Positions 5,498-11,550 of a stretch of DNA of 11,550 bases are shown here, piece after piece (the first letter of the stretch is position 1; each line of letters opens with the position of its first letter). A program made the translations under genes and the position numbers. The notes beneath the pieces are model-generated. The model was not told where the DNA came from. It was given only the letters and a program-made list of their open reading frames with translations, and searched no databases. The DNA is from Candidatus Aenigmatarchaeota archaeon (lineage in GTDB: Archaea > Aenigmatarchaeota > Aenigmatarchaeia > QMZP01 > QMZT01): the NCBI GenBank assembly GCA_030634615.1, contig DAOWAL010000028.1, forward strand, positions 1 to 11,550, in the 5' to 3' direction.

Positions 5498-6304
5498 ATG
5501 ATTAGGGAAACAGTTGTTGCCGGAACTTTCTATCCGCAAGAAAAAAATGTACTCAAAAAAGAAATTAAAGATTTTTTTAAGGATGTTGAAAAAAGAAAAT
5601 TTCAGCTTGTTATATCTCCGCATGCAGGATATGTTTATTCAGGAAAAACAGCTGCTCATGCAATAGGATCACTAATGACCGCAAAAAAGTTCATAGTACT
5701 CGGTCCAAATCACAACGTAATGGGTAGTGATTTTTCAATATTTTTAGATGGTGAGTGGGTCACACCACTTGGCAACGTAAATATCAATTCAACTCTTGCA
5801 AAAGAACTTTTGAAATGTGATATTATAAAAGACGATGAAATTGCACATGAATATGAACATTCCATAGAAGTTCAGCTCCCGCTTATTCAGCATATTGTTG
5901 AAGATTTTTCATTCGTCCCAATTAGCATAAAGAATATGGATTATTCAAAAGATTTTCTAAATAAATGTGAAATACTTGGCAAACATATTGCAAACATAAT
6001 CAAAGACAATAACATCAATGTTATTGCATCATCTGATTTTTCTCATTATGTTCCGTCAGATGTTGCAGACGATAAAGATGGTGCTGCAATTGAAAAAATA
6101 AAGTCTCTTGATCCAGACGGTTTTTTCGAAGTCCTGGACAAAGTCAATGCTTCTGTTTGTGGTTATGGTTCTATTGCCGTTCTCATGTATGTTGCAAAAG
6201 AACTTAAAATGAAAACAGTAAAGGTAATAGATCACAGTGATTCAGGAGACGTCTCCGGTGATAAATCTTCTGTTGTGGCTTACTATGCAATCGGGTTTAA
6301 ATGA
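5498..6304 (+). CDS. MEMO1-family protein (AmmeMemoRadiSam system protein B)
   Basis: Member of the MEMO1/COG1355 family, with the fold of extradiol dioxygenase (LigB-like) enzymes; human MEMO1 binds iron or copper. The 268-aa length is typical. Landmarks are MIRETVVAGTFYP at the start, ISPHAGYVYSGKTAAHAI (39-56, with His42), VLGPNHNVMG (67-76, with His72), HSIEVQLPLIQ (121-131), ASSDFSHY (177-184) and CGYGSIAVL (221-229, with Cys221). His42, His72 and Cys221 correspond in context to the metal ligands of human MEMO1. In many archaea and bacteria this gene accompanies an AMMECR1-domain gene and a radical SAM gene; neither is in this window, so it appears alone. It starts a unit divergent from the KaiC-like gene, and its 3' end overlaps the convergent PLP-enzyme gene by 8 bases. 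The biochemical reaction is unknown. Confidence 0.9.
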   Translation: MIRETVVAGTFYPQEKNVLKKEIKDFFKDVEKRKFQLVISPHAGYVYSGKTAAHAIGSLMTAKKFIVLGPNHNVMGSDFSIFLDGEWVTPLGNVNINSTLAKELLKCDIIKDDEIAHEYEHSIEVQLPLIQHIVEDFSFVPISIKNMDYSKDFLNKCEILGKHIANIIKDNNINVIASSDFSHYVPSDVADDKDGAAIEKIKSLDPDGFFEVLDKVNASVCGYGSIAVLMYVAKELKMKTVKVIDHSDSGDVSGDKSSVVAYYAIGFK

Positions 6305-7334
6305 TTTCGTTTAACCATCTGCCTTTCCCTGTATTGACTATAACTATTTTCTTGCTGTTGGGAATCTCATTTTTCCTATCAAGAAGAAGAGCGAGTCCGG
6401 CTATGCCGGAATGCTCACAATTTACGCCCTGAGATATCGCAAGATCATAAGCTTCTTCAAGCGAACCTTCGGAAACTACGTAAACGCCCGAGTCCTTTCC
6501 AACAAAACCAAATTTCTTGTAGAATCTTATCCATTGTTCGTTGTAGTGAACGAAAGGCAGATGTTGTGAATAGAGCATATACGCATTGCTAGTTGAGAGG
6601 TTCACTGTTGCTCCTAGTATATTCATTGTTCTGAATTTATTAGTGTCGGCTTCCAGTCTCGGATCGTGAACCTTAACTTTCAGAATTTCCCTTCTCATTA
6701 TTGTGCATATGTTTTCAAACAGAGAACCTGTTCCGAAAGGGACGAATACGTAATCTGCTTCTTTGTTTATTATATCGTAAGACATCCAATCGTAGAATAT
6801 AGTATTAGGATCAAGTGCTTCATTGGATGTTATATCGAACCCATTTTCGTTGTTTGTCATTGCAAGTACTTCTTCAGTTGAAAATGGTTTTCTCGAAAGA
6901 TTGGTTTGGTATACTTCGCAGTAGTTGTTCTTCAAATAATTAAGTATTTTGTCCGGCATGTGAATATCAACAAGGACCTTCACTTTTGGCAAGTTGAATT
7001 TTTTGAACATCTCGGCAAGTGCCACTGCGGCATTGCCTGAACTTATTATTGAAAATCTCGGAAGGGGGCCATTGACATGTCCCATTTTTTTGGCCTCGAG
7101 AAATTTCCTATATTGTACAATAATTTCCCATGCCATTCTATCTTTGTGTGTCCCTGTAGGGTTAACACTCTCATCCTTAAGCCATACATTTTTGAAACCA
7201 GGAACTTTTATCTGATAGGTCGGAGTAGTCGGATATTTTGGCTTATCTGGTGGAAACTCGGGTCTGTTAGGATCGTTATCAGATCTTATTTTTATTGATT
7301 TCAGAATTTCCTCTTCTGATTTTGAAAGTGACAT
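6297..7334 (-). CDS. Fold-type II PLP enzyme, threonine-synthase-like
   Basis: Pyridoxal-phosphate enzyme of the tryptophan synthase beta / threonine synthase superfamily, 345 aa. The Schiff-base lysine is K64 in NPTGTHKDRMA (58-68). SSGNAAVALA (98-107) supplies the Asn that contacts the cofactor ring. GTGSLFENI (201-209) is in the place of the phosphate-binding Gly loop. CEHSGIAGLALL (305-316) and IVNTGKG (332-338) complete the active-site wall. The substrate is not decided by sequence alone. The entry LKDESVNPTG resembles threonine synthase, but residues 1-45 are short and Pro-rich, and His precedes the lysine where threonine synthases usually have Phe; a dedicated amino acid lyase or synthase is possible. 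The start is the ATG at 7334: it has TTTTTATT 22-29 bases upstream, while an extension to a TTG at 7355 would run into that element. It has its own promoter in the 36 bases after the iscS stop. Confidence 0.8.
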   Translation of the reverse strand: MSLSKSEEEILKSIKIRSDNDPNRPEFPPDKPKYPTTPTYQIKVPGFKNVWLKDESVNPTGTHKDRMAWEIIVQYRKFLEAKKMGHVNGPLPRFSIISSGNAAVALAEMFKKFNLPKVKVLVDIHMPDKILNYLKNNYCEVYQTNLSRKPFSTEEVLAMTNNENGFDITSNEALDPNTIFYDWMSYDIINKEADYVFVPFGTGSLFENICTIMRREILKVKVHDPRLEADTNKFRTMNILGATVNLSTSNAYMLYSQHLPFVHYNEQWIRFYKKFGFVGKDSGVYVVSEGSLEEAYDLAISQGVNCEHSGIAGLALLLDRKNEIPNSKKIVIVNTGKGRWLNEII

Positions 7335-7355
7335 AACTTGTTTTTGAAAGTACAA

Positions 7356-7363
7356 AATAAAAA
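7356..7363 (-). promoter_or_regulatory. TATA-like element of the PLP-enzyme gene
   Basis: TTTTTATT on the - strand lies 22-29 bases before the ATG at 7334, inside the short gap after the iscS stop. It supports independent, leaderless transcription, though read-through from iscS is also possible. Confidence 0.4.
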
Positions 7364-7370
7364 TAAGTAA

Positions 7371-8549
7371 TTACTTCTTGCCTACCATTTTGTCGACTAT
7401 TTTTCCGAATGGTGATATCCATCTAAGTTTCTTTACGATTTTTTCAAGTGATTGCAGTACGTAATCGATTTCCTCTTCTGTTGTGAATCTGCTTATACCA
7501 AGTCTCAGACTTCCATTAGCTTCTTCATGTGTTAAACCAATAGATGTCAGGACATAGCTTGGTTCAAGACTTCTTGCTGAACAGGCAGATCCAGTTGAAG
7601 AACGTATGCCTTTTTGATCCAGGTAACCGCCAAGTGCTTCGCCTTCTATTCCTTTAAATGAAAAGTTTAAGTTGTTGCAAAGTCTTTTGTTACCTTCCGG
7701 ACCGTTTAGTTTAATGCCTTGGAACTTTGAAATTCCTTTCATTAACTTGTCCCTAAGCGCTGTCATGTGTTTCACATGTTTTTTATCAGAACCAATTTTA
7801 GCAGCTTCTGCGAAACCAACAATACCCGGAGTGTTATGTGTTCCGCCTCTCATATCGTTTTCCTGCCCGCCTCCGTGTTGCCATGGTGTGATCTTTGTCC
7901 CTGTTTTGACATATAGTGTTCCAACACCCTGTGGGCCGTGTATTTTATGAGCATTGAGTGTTACCAAGTCTAGGTTTTGTTTTTTCACATCAATTTCTGT
8001 TTTTGTAAAGCTCTGGCATGCATCTGTGTGAAAACATATCCCATGTTTTTTGCATACTTTACCAAGTGCTTCCATATCGTTTATAGTTCCTATTTCATTG
8101 TTCCCGTGTATTATTGAAACAAGAATTGTCTTGTCAGTAATTGCATCGTCAAGATCATTGGGGGAAACAAAACCATCTTTATCAACATCTAAATACGTTA
8201 TTTTAAACCCCTGTGTTTCTAGCCATTTGCAGCTTTTTAAAACACATTTGTGTTCAACCTTGGATATTATTATATGGTTTCCTCTGTCCTTGTTTGCAAA
8301 TGCAATTCCCTTGATTGTAAAGTTATTTGATTCTGTTCCACCTGAAGTAAATATTATTTCTTCTGATTTTGCACCTATCAATTTTGCAATAGTCTTTCTT
8401 GCGTCACCAATCGCATGCTTTGAGTTTAATCCACGAGAATGTGTTGAAGAGGCATTTCCATATTTTTCCTCTAAAAACGGCATCATTTTTTCAATAACTT
8501 TCGGATCAACTTTTGTTGTCGCTCCGTTGTCCATATAAACTTCTTTCAT
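7371..8549 (-). CDS. iscS: Cysteine desulfurase (IscS/NifS type)
   Basis: PLP enzyme that takes sulfur from cysteine, forming alanine and an enzyme persulfide used for Fe-S clusters and tRNA thiolation. The 392-aa length is typical. Key residues seen are YMDNGATT (5-12), FTSGGTESNN (67-76), His100, HTDACQ (174-179, Asp176 and Gln179 over the PLP ring), NAHKIHGPQG (199-208, Schiff-base Lys202) and SSTGSACSARSLEPS (317-331, persulfide Cys323). The segment between Gly320 and Glu329 is of the long class I (IscS) kind. The C-terminal ~20 residues (WISPFGKIVDKMVGKK) are basic. It overlaps the upstream ArsR-type gene by ATGA and has AAGGAAGTG as ribosome site, so it is the second gene of a two-gene operon. 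No IscU-like scaffold gene is present in the window. Confidence 0.94.
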   Translation of the reverse strand: MKEVYMDNGATTKVDPKVIEKMMPFLEEKYGNASSTHSRGLNSKHAIGDARKTIAKLIGAKSEEIIFTSGGTESNNFTIKGIAFANKDRGNHIIISKVEHKCVLKSCKWLETQGFKITYLDVDKDGFVSPNDLDDAITDKTILVSIIHGNNEIGTINDMEALGKVCKKHGICFHTDACQSFTKTEIDVKKQNLDLVTLNAHKIHGPQGVGTLYVKTGTKITPWQHGGGQENDMRGGTHNTPGIVGFAEAAKIGSDKKHVKHMTALRDKLMKGISKFQGIKLNGPEGNKRLCNNLNFSFKGIEGEALGGYLDQKGIRSSTGSACSARSLEPSYVLTSIGLTHEEANGSLRLGISRFTTEEEIDYVLQSLEKIVKKLRWISPFGKIVDKMVGKK

Positions 8550-8842
8550 TTACAGCACTTCCTTGGGCAGTTATTTTTGACATGTTTTTCAACTATCTGT
8601 ATTATCGGAATTACAGTTTTTCCATTGAGCGAATATATTCTTTTTTTACCATCCTGCTTCACTTTGAGAATATTACAGGACCTTAAACTTCTCAAATTAT
8701 GTGACACTTTGCTTTGCTCTTCTCCAACCTTTTTTGTGATATCACTAACACTCATTGGTCCATCTCTGAGCGACATGACTATGTTAAATTTTGATTTGTT
8801 GGACAGGTTTTTGAAAAACCTATAATATGAATTTTCTTTCAT
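8546..8842 (-). CDS. ArsR-type winged-helix regulator with C-terminal Cys cluster
   Basis: Predicted DNA-binding repressor or sensor, 98 aa, of the ArsR/SmtB-like winged-helix group. Residues 10-28 (FKNLSNKSKFNIVMSLRDG) form the first helices. MSVSDITKKVGEEQSKVSHNLRSLRSCNIL (30-59) is the helix-turn-helix, with QSKVSHNLRSL as recognition helix. KVKQDGKKRIYSLN (60-73) is the wing. A last helix follows (74-90), then NCPRKCCK. The Cys residues are C56 beside the recognition helix and C92, C96, C97 at the tail, a plausible metal or Fe-S site. It overlaps iscS by ATGA, so it probably controls its own operon. By analogy with IscR and SufR, which are unrelated in sequence at this level, it may sense cluster or sulfur status; arsenic or zinc sensing is the alternative. 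A TATA box and an inverted repeat precede the ATG. Confidence 0.85.
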   Translation of the reverse strand: MKENSYYRFFKNLSNKSKFNIVMSLRDGPMSVSDITKKVGEEQSKVSHNLRSLRSCNILKVKQDGKKRIYSLNGKTVIPIIQIVEKHVKNNCPRKCCK

Positions 8843-8860
8843 ATGATTTTTATCTCATAT
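8841..8860. promoter_or_regulatory. Candidate operator ATATGA-N8-TCATAT
   Basis: A perfect 6-bp inverted repeat with an 8-base spacer lies between the TATA box (8865-8872) and the regulator's start codon, overlapping the first two bases of the ATG. If the transcript is leaderless, a dimer bound here would cover the start site and block transcription. ArsR-family operators often have this layout. The regulator encoded just downstream is the obvious candidate to bind it. Confidence 0.5.
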
Positions 8861-8864
8861 AAAC

Positions 8865-8872
8865 TTTATAAG
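8865..8872 (-). promoter_or_regulatory. TATA box of the regulator-iscS operon
   Basis: CTTATAAA on the - strand lies 23-30 bases before the ATG at 8842. It sits in the 43-base gap after the mbhK-like stop, so this operon can be transcribed separately from the Mbh-like cluster upstream. No strong T-run separates the two, and read-through is possible. Confidence 0.55.
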
Positions 8873-8885
8873 GTTATGTGCAATA

Positions 8886-9275
8886 TCACGATTTTCTTAG
8901 TGGATTTTCAGGTGAATCCTTGCATAAAAACAGTTTTTTTAGGTTCGGATGATTTTTTACATCAATCCCGAGCATTTCTGCGAGTTCTCTTTCAAATAGA
9001 TTCGCTCCGGGAAAAATTCCTGTTATGCTGTCAACAGTGCATGTTTTTTTGTCAAGGGAAACGCGTATATTGATTGTTTTTTTCTTGTGAATGAAATGAT
9101 ATATTACGTCTATTTCATTGCCAAGGTCTGTTCCCGATATGGACGATACCCTGATGACTCCCAATTCTTTTATTTTGATTACAGTTTCGGTCAGCTTTGT
9201 TTTTGGAACGGTTATCCAAAAATTATGATTTTCCTCTTTTGCTTTTTTCCTCTTAAGATACGCTTCAACGTGCAT
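8886..9275 (-). CDS. mbhK: MbhK-like subunit (NuoC / 30-kDa family)
   Basis: Peripheral cytoplasmic subunit of an Mbh/complex I-like membrane complex, related to NuoC. The 129-aa length fits the short version found in group 4 hydrogenase-type complexes. The N-terminal part (about 20-85) is the alpha/beta domain. The signature is IFPGANLFERELAEMLGIDVKNHPNL (87-112), matching the E-R-E-x(2)-[DE]-x(2)-G-I and H-P pattern of the family. The tail after residue 113 is short. It begins 1 base after the mbhJ-like stop, with GGAG at 9286-9289 as ribosome site 10 bases before the ATG. It is the last gene of the cluster seen here; the catalytic large subunit that normally follows is absent. The symbol is by family and gene order; a related Mbx-type complex is possible. 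Confidence 0.82.
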   Translation of the reverse strand: MHVEAYLKRKKAKEENHNFWITVPKTKLTETVIKIKELGVIRVSSISGTDLGNEIDVIYHFIHKKKTINIRVSLDKKTCTVDSITGIFPGANLFERELAEMLGIDVKNHPNLKKLFLCKDSPENPLRKS

Positions 9276-9276
9276 A

Positions 9277-9762
9277 TTACATCTTCTCCATTGCTTTTAC
9301 TATTGCATCTATTAATGCTTCAGGTCTTGGCGGGCATCCCGGTACATATATGTCAACAGGAATTATTTTATCAAGTGGCCCTTCCACGTTATATCCATCA
9401 TAAAACACGCCCTTTGTTATCGGACATGTACCATATGCTATTACATATTTTGGATCAGGCATCTGTTCGTATATTGTTTTTATCCTGTCTTTCATCTTAG
9501 TCCCGACAGGGCCTTCTATGATTATTATATCAGCATGTCTTGGTGACCCTTTTGCAACTATACCAAATCTTTCCACGTCGTATTTTGGCGTTAGTGCTGC
9601 GACTATTTCGATTGAACATCCGTTGCAACCTGATCCTCCTAAATGTAAAACCCATGGTGATTTTTTTCTATTATAACTGATAAATTTTTCAAGAAGTGAT
9701 TTTTTCACTTTCTTCTTCAATTTCTCTTTATCGGGTTTTAATTTGATAATATTTTCTTTCAT
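9277..9762 (-). CDS. mbhJ: MbhJ-like Fe-S small subunit (NuoB family)
   Basis: Small subunit that carries the [4Fe-4S] cluster nearest the active site in group 4 [NiFe] hydrogenases and complex I. The 161-aa product holds the four expected ligands: GCNGCSIEI (C46, C49), GTCPITKG (C113) and VPGCPPRPEAL (C143). Basic residues 9-35 precede the fold. The segment SPRHADIIIIEGPV (73-86) is the family's nucleotide-fold core. The start is the ATG at 9762, which overlaps the mbhI-like stop as ATGA and has GGTGGT upstream; a longer frame to 9810 would only translate part of the previous gene in another frame. The intact cluster ligands mean that it can still bind Fe-S even though no large subunit gene is found next to it. 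Confidence 0.9.
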   Translation of the reverse strand: MKENIIKLKPDKEKLKKKVKKSLLEKFISYNRKKSPWVLHLGGSGCNGCSIEIVAALTPKYDVERFGIVAKGSPRHADIIIIEGPVGTKMKDRIKTIYEQMPDPKYVIAYGTCPITKGVFYDGYNVEGPLDKIIPVDIYVPGCPPRPEALIDAIVKAMEKM

Positions 9763-10055
9763 AACATTACCACCATGAATATTAGGGCAGCAAGACCAAT
9801 CAAAAACCATAGCAGATAATCGGATAGTTTTCCCGAGTGTATGTGTCTTAAATTTCTTATACCAAGATTCTTTTTAATGGCGACATAAAAATTATCTGGC
9901 CCTATACTAACTTCTGGAAATGGCTCACCACACGTGTATGTTTCTAGTTTCATTTTTTCATATCTGGTTTTCCTGTTTCCCATGAAATATATCAAAAAAC
10001 CAATTACTGTAAATCCGATGAACACTAAACTAAACACAGACCAGTAATCAAACAT
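9759..10055 (-). CDS. mbhI: MbhI-like membrane subunit
   Basis: Small membrane protein of 98 aa with two predicted helices (about 7-25 and 79-98) and a cytosolic loop between them. The loop has YTCGEPFPEVSIGPDNFY (40-57); the Cys-Gly-Glu motif and the place between an MrpD-like gene and the Fe-S small subunit match MbhI, which joins the antiporter-like membrane module to the peripheral electron-transfer arm. Gene order is the main support, as small membrane subunits are hard to name by sequence alone. It begins 2 bases after the mbhH-like stop with GGGTGG at 10062-10067 as ribosome site, and ends in an ATGA overlap with mbhJ, indicating tight translational coupling. Confidence 0.72.
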   Translation of the reverse strand: MFDYWSVFSLVFIGFTVIGFLIYFMGNRKTRYEKMKLETYTCGEPFPEVSIGPDNFYVAIKKNLGIRNLRHIHSGKLSDYLLWFLIGLAALIFMVVML

Positions 10056-10057
10056 AA

Positions 10058-11458
10058 TTAACCACCCAACACCGCACTTATATACTGACTTTGTGAAAAC
10101 AATGCGTCAACTGCAGGCTCTATAAAGCTGAGACCAACTTGTGGGAATATTCCTATTACTATACATATAATTGTAAGTAATATGACTGGGAACATCATTA
10201 TTTTTGGCACTTTAATTTCTATAGCTTTACTGCCAAGGAACATTGAAGAAAATATCTTAAGGCCATAAGCAAGTGTTATCGCTGACGTTATCAAAGCAAG
10301 TATTGTAAGAATAGGATTTATTTCCCATGTTGCCATGAATATCAGCCACTTGGATGCAAATCCATTCAGTAATGGAATACCTGCCATGGAAAGAACACCT
10401 ATTCCAACACATATCAGAAGCGGGGTATTTTTTACGCTGAGTTCATTTAGATTTTCTTTTCTTGTCACATACATGGCACAACCAATTCCCATGAAAAGAA
10501 GTCCTTTTATTAGAACATTGTTGAGTATGTGGTACATACCTGATGTTATTCCAAGTGTTGTTCCAAGGCCTATTGCCATAGTTATGTAACCCATCTGAGA
10601 GATGCTCGAATATGCGAGCATCCTTTTGACATTTATCTGAACAAGTGCAAGTAGTGCTCCTCCTATCATTGTTATCACACCGAAAAATACGAGAGCTATA
10701 TTGAATTCTATCATGTTGAAAACAAAGAGTATTCTTATTATGCCATAAATCCCTATTGCAGCCGATACTGTTGTAAATATTGCACCTATTGGACTTGGTG
10801 TTCCCTCAATTGCATCAGGTTTCCATGCATGGAACGGTATAATAGCAGCTTTGAGAGCAAACCCGCCCATTATTAGGGCAAGAACAATTAGCATTTCCTG
10901 AGACTGTGTCACATTCATTGCAAGATGTGCAAAGTTTACAGTTCCAGTTAAACTGTAAAGTAGTGCTATTCCGAGAAGTATGAATGAACTTGCAAATGAT
11001 CCCATTATGATATACTTGAATGCTCCTTCAATTGCATGTTCATCGAGGAAGAATGAAACAAGTCCGTATGAAGCAACTGAAAGTATTTCAAAAAATACAT
11101 ACATATTGAAAAGGTCCCCTGTTAAAGAAACACCAATCAGACCTGCTGTTAAAAGACACAAAAGGGCATAAAATCTGTGCTTTCTTTCTCTTATGTGCTT
11201 CACTGAGTACAATGCCACAAGCGATGAAATGCCTGTTATTAGTAATGCTATGAACATGCTAAGACCATCAGCTACCCAAACTATCCCAAACGGTGCCGCT
11301 CGTCCACCAAAAGTAACAACTTCCATCGTGTTGCTAAAATACTCAAAAATCATTATGAAAAACGATGTTAGTATTGCGCCTATTGCAACTTCATCCCTTC
11401 TTACGACCAACATAAGAAAGGCCGCTATTATCAGTATGTAAACCGTATATTCCAACAT
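10058..11458 (-). CDS. mbhH: MbhH-like proton/ion-translocating subunit (MrpD / NuoN family)
   Basis: Antiporter-like integral membrane subunit of 466 aa with about 14 transmembrane helices, pumping H+ or exchanging Na+/H+ in Mrp, Mbh and complex I. The signature region is intact: NMYVFFEILSVASYG (118-132, with E124 in TM5), GGFALKAAIIPFHAWKPDA (198-216, with K203 in TM7, broken by Pro), RMLAYSSISQMGYI (279-292), HILNNVLIKGLLF (310-322, with K318) and GFASKWLIF (366-374, with K370 in TM12). These charged residues form the ion path, so it looks functional. The start is the ATG at 11458, two bases after the upstream stop; a TTG at 11464 would overlap the previous gene's end and is less likely. 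GTGGT lies upstream as a weak ribosome site. A plain Mrp antiporter is ruled less likely by the MbhIJK genes that follow. Confidence 0.92.
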   Translation of the reverse strand: MLEYTVYILIIAAFLMLVVRRDEVAIGAILTSFFIMIFEYFSNTMEVVTFGGRAAPFGIVWVADGLSMFIALLITGISSLVALYSVKHIRERKHRFYALLCLLTAGLIGVSLTGDLFNMYVFFEILSVASYGLVSFFLDEHAIEGAFKYIIMGSFASSFILLGIALLYSLTGTVNFAHLAMNVTQSQEMLIVLALIMGGFALKAAIIPFHAWKPDAIEGTPSPIGAIFTTVSAAIGIYGIIRILFVFNMIEFNIALVFFGVITMIGGALLALVQINVKRMLAYSSISQMGYITMAIGLGTTLGITSGMYHILNNVLIKGLLFMGIGCAMYVTRKENLNELSVKNTPLLICVGIGVLSMAGIPLLNGFASKWLIFMATWEINPILTILALITSAITLAYGLKIFSSMFLGSKAIEIKVPKIMMFPVILLTIICIVIGIFPQVGLSFIEPAVDALFSQSQYISAVLGG

Positions 11459-11460
11459 AT

Positions 11461-11550
11461 TCAACCACTCAATTTATTCATTTTATCCGTGTCGTGCGTT
11501 CCAAGATGTCTGTAGGCAAGTATTGCTATGCTAAGAGCAAGTGCTGTAAC
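11461..11550 (-). CDS. MbhG / MrpC-like (NuoK family) subunit, 3' end only
   Basis: The last 29 codons of a gene that enters from the right edge: VTALALSIAILAYRHLGTHD, then a polar tail to TGA at 11463-11461. A hydrophobic helix followed by YRHLGTHD and a short charged end is the usual C-terminus of MrpC/NuoK-type subunits, which sit right before MrpD in both Mrp and Mbh operons. Position and the motif agree, but only a small part is visible, so the call is provisional. It ends 2 bases before the MbhH-like ATG, in one operon with it. Confidence 0.7.
   Translation of the reverse strand, partial: VTALALSIAILAYRHLGTHDTDKMNKLSG

Noticed and set aside
8050..8538. 162-codon open frame on the + strand opposite iscS
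   Set aside because: It lies entirely within the well-supported cysteine desulfurase gene, has no family motif, and is a mirror of iscS codons.
9149..9160. TGATGA-like C box suggesting a C/D guide RNA
   Set aside because: It lies in the MbhK-like coding frame, and no paired D box with a proper guide spacing was found.
9763..9810. 16-codon extension of the MbhJ-like gene
   Set aside because: It runs in a different frame over the coding end of the MbhI-like gene; the ATG at 9762 has an ATGA overlap and a ribosome site.
1..11550. CRISPR array, transposon, prophage or defence island
   Set aside because: No tandem direct repeats, terminal inverted repeats, transposase, integrase or nuclease gene was seen; the genes are mainly housekeeping or respiratory.

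Overview
The window is archaeal chromosomal DNA. The evidence is a eukaryote-type ribosomal protein L15e, an archaeal-type UMP kinase, an archaeal/eukaryotic-like arginyl-tRNA synthetase, a KaiC-like ATPase, a stand-alone MEMO1-family protein and a membrane complex of the Mbh (membrane-bound hydrogenase) type. The DNA is AT-rich and very compact: two of the three convergent gene pairs overlap, and there is no gene-free stretch longer than about 80 bases. The small conserved gene set and the Cys-rich secreted protein resemble uncultivated DPANN-type archaea, but the lineage is inference. No tRNA, rRNA, CRISPR array, transposase or long repeat was seen.

Left part (1-3901): the 3' end of rpl15e; a divergent pair made of a 60-aa membrane-like protein (- strand) and UMP kinase plus CutA (+ strand, one operon); a small HExxH metallopeptidase (- strand) that converges on cutA with shared stop bases; and argS, divergent from the metallopeptidase. 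Middle part (3939-7334): a Cys-rich putative lipoprotein with an EF-hand-like loop; a single-domain KaiC-like ATPase (- strand); a MEMO1-family protein (+ strand); and a fold-type II PLP enzyme (threonine-synthase-like, - strand) whose 3' end overlaps the MEMO gene.

Right part, all on the - strand (7371-11550): a two-gene operon in which a small ArsR-type regulator with a C-terminal Cys cluster overlaps a cysteine desulfurase (IscS/NifS) by ATGA. Upstream of it lies a dense run of five genes in the order of Mbh: NuoK/MrpC-like (partial), NuoN/MrpD-like (MbhH), MbhI-like, MbhJ (Fe-S small subunit) and MbhK (NuoC-like). The run ends after MbhK. The catalytic large subunit (MbhL), the MbhM anchor and the MbhN ferredoxin subunit expected next are not there; the regulator-desulfurase operon takes their place.

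Expression logic read from the sequence: genes that begin a transcription unit have a TATA-like element about 19-32 bases before the start codon and no convincing Shine-Dalgarno site, as expected for leaderless archaeal mRNAs. Genes inside operons have GGTG- or GGAG-type sites. The most interesting points are the regulator-iscS operon with a candidate operator (inverted repeat ATATGA-N8-TCATAT between TATA box and start), the Mbh-type cluster without its catalytic subunit, the perfect inverted repeat in front of the small membrane protein, and the Cys-rich lipoprotein.
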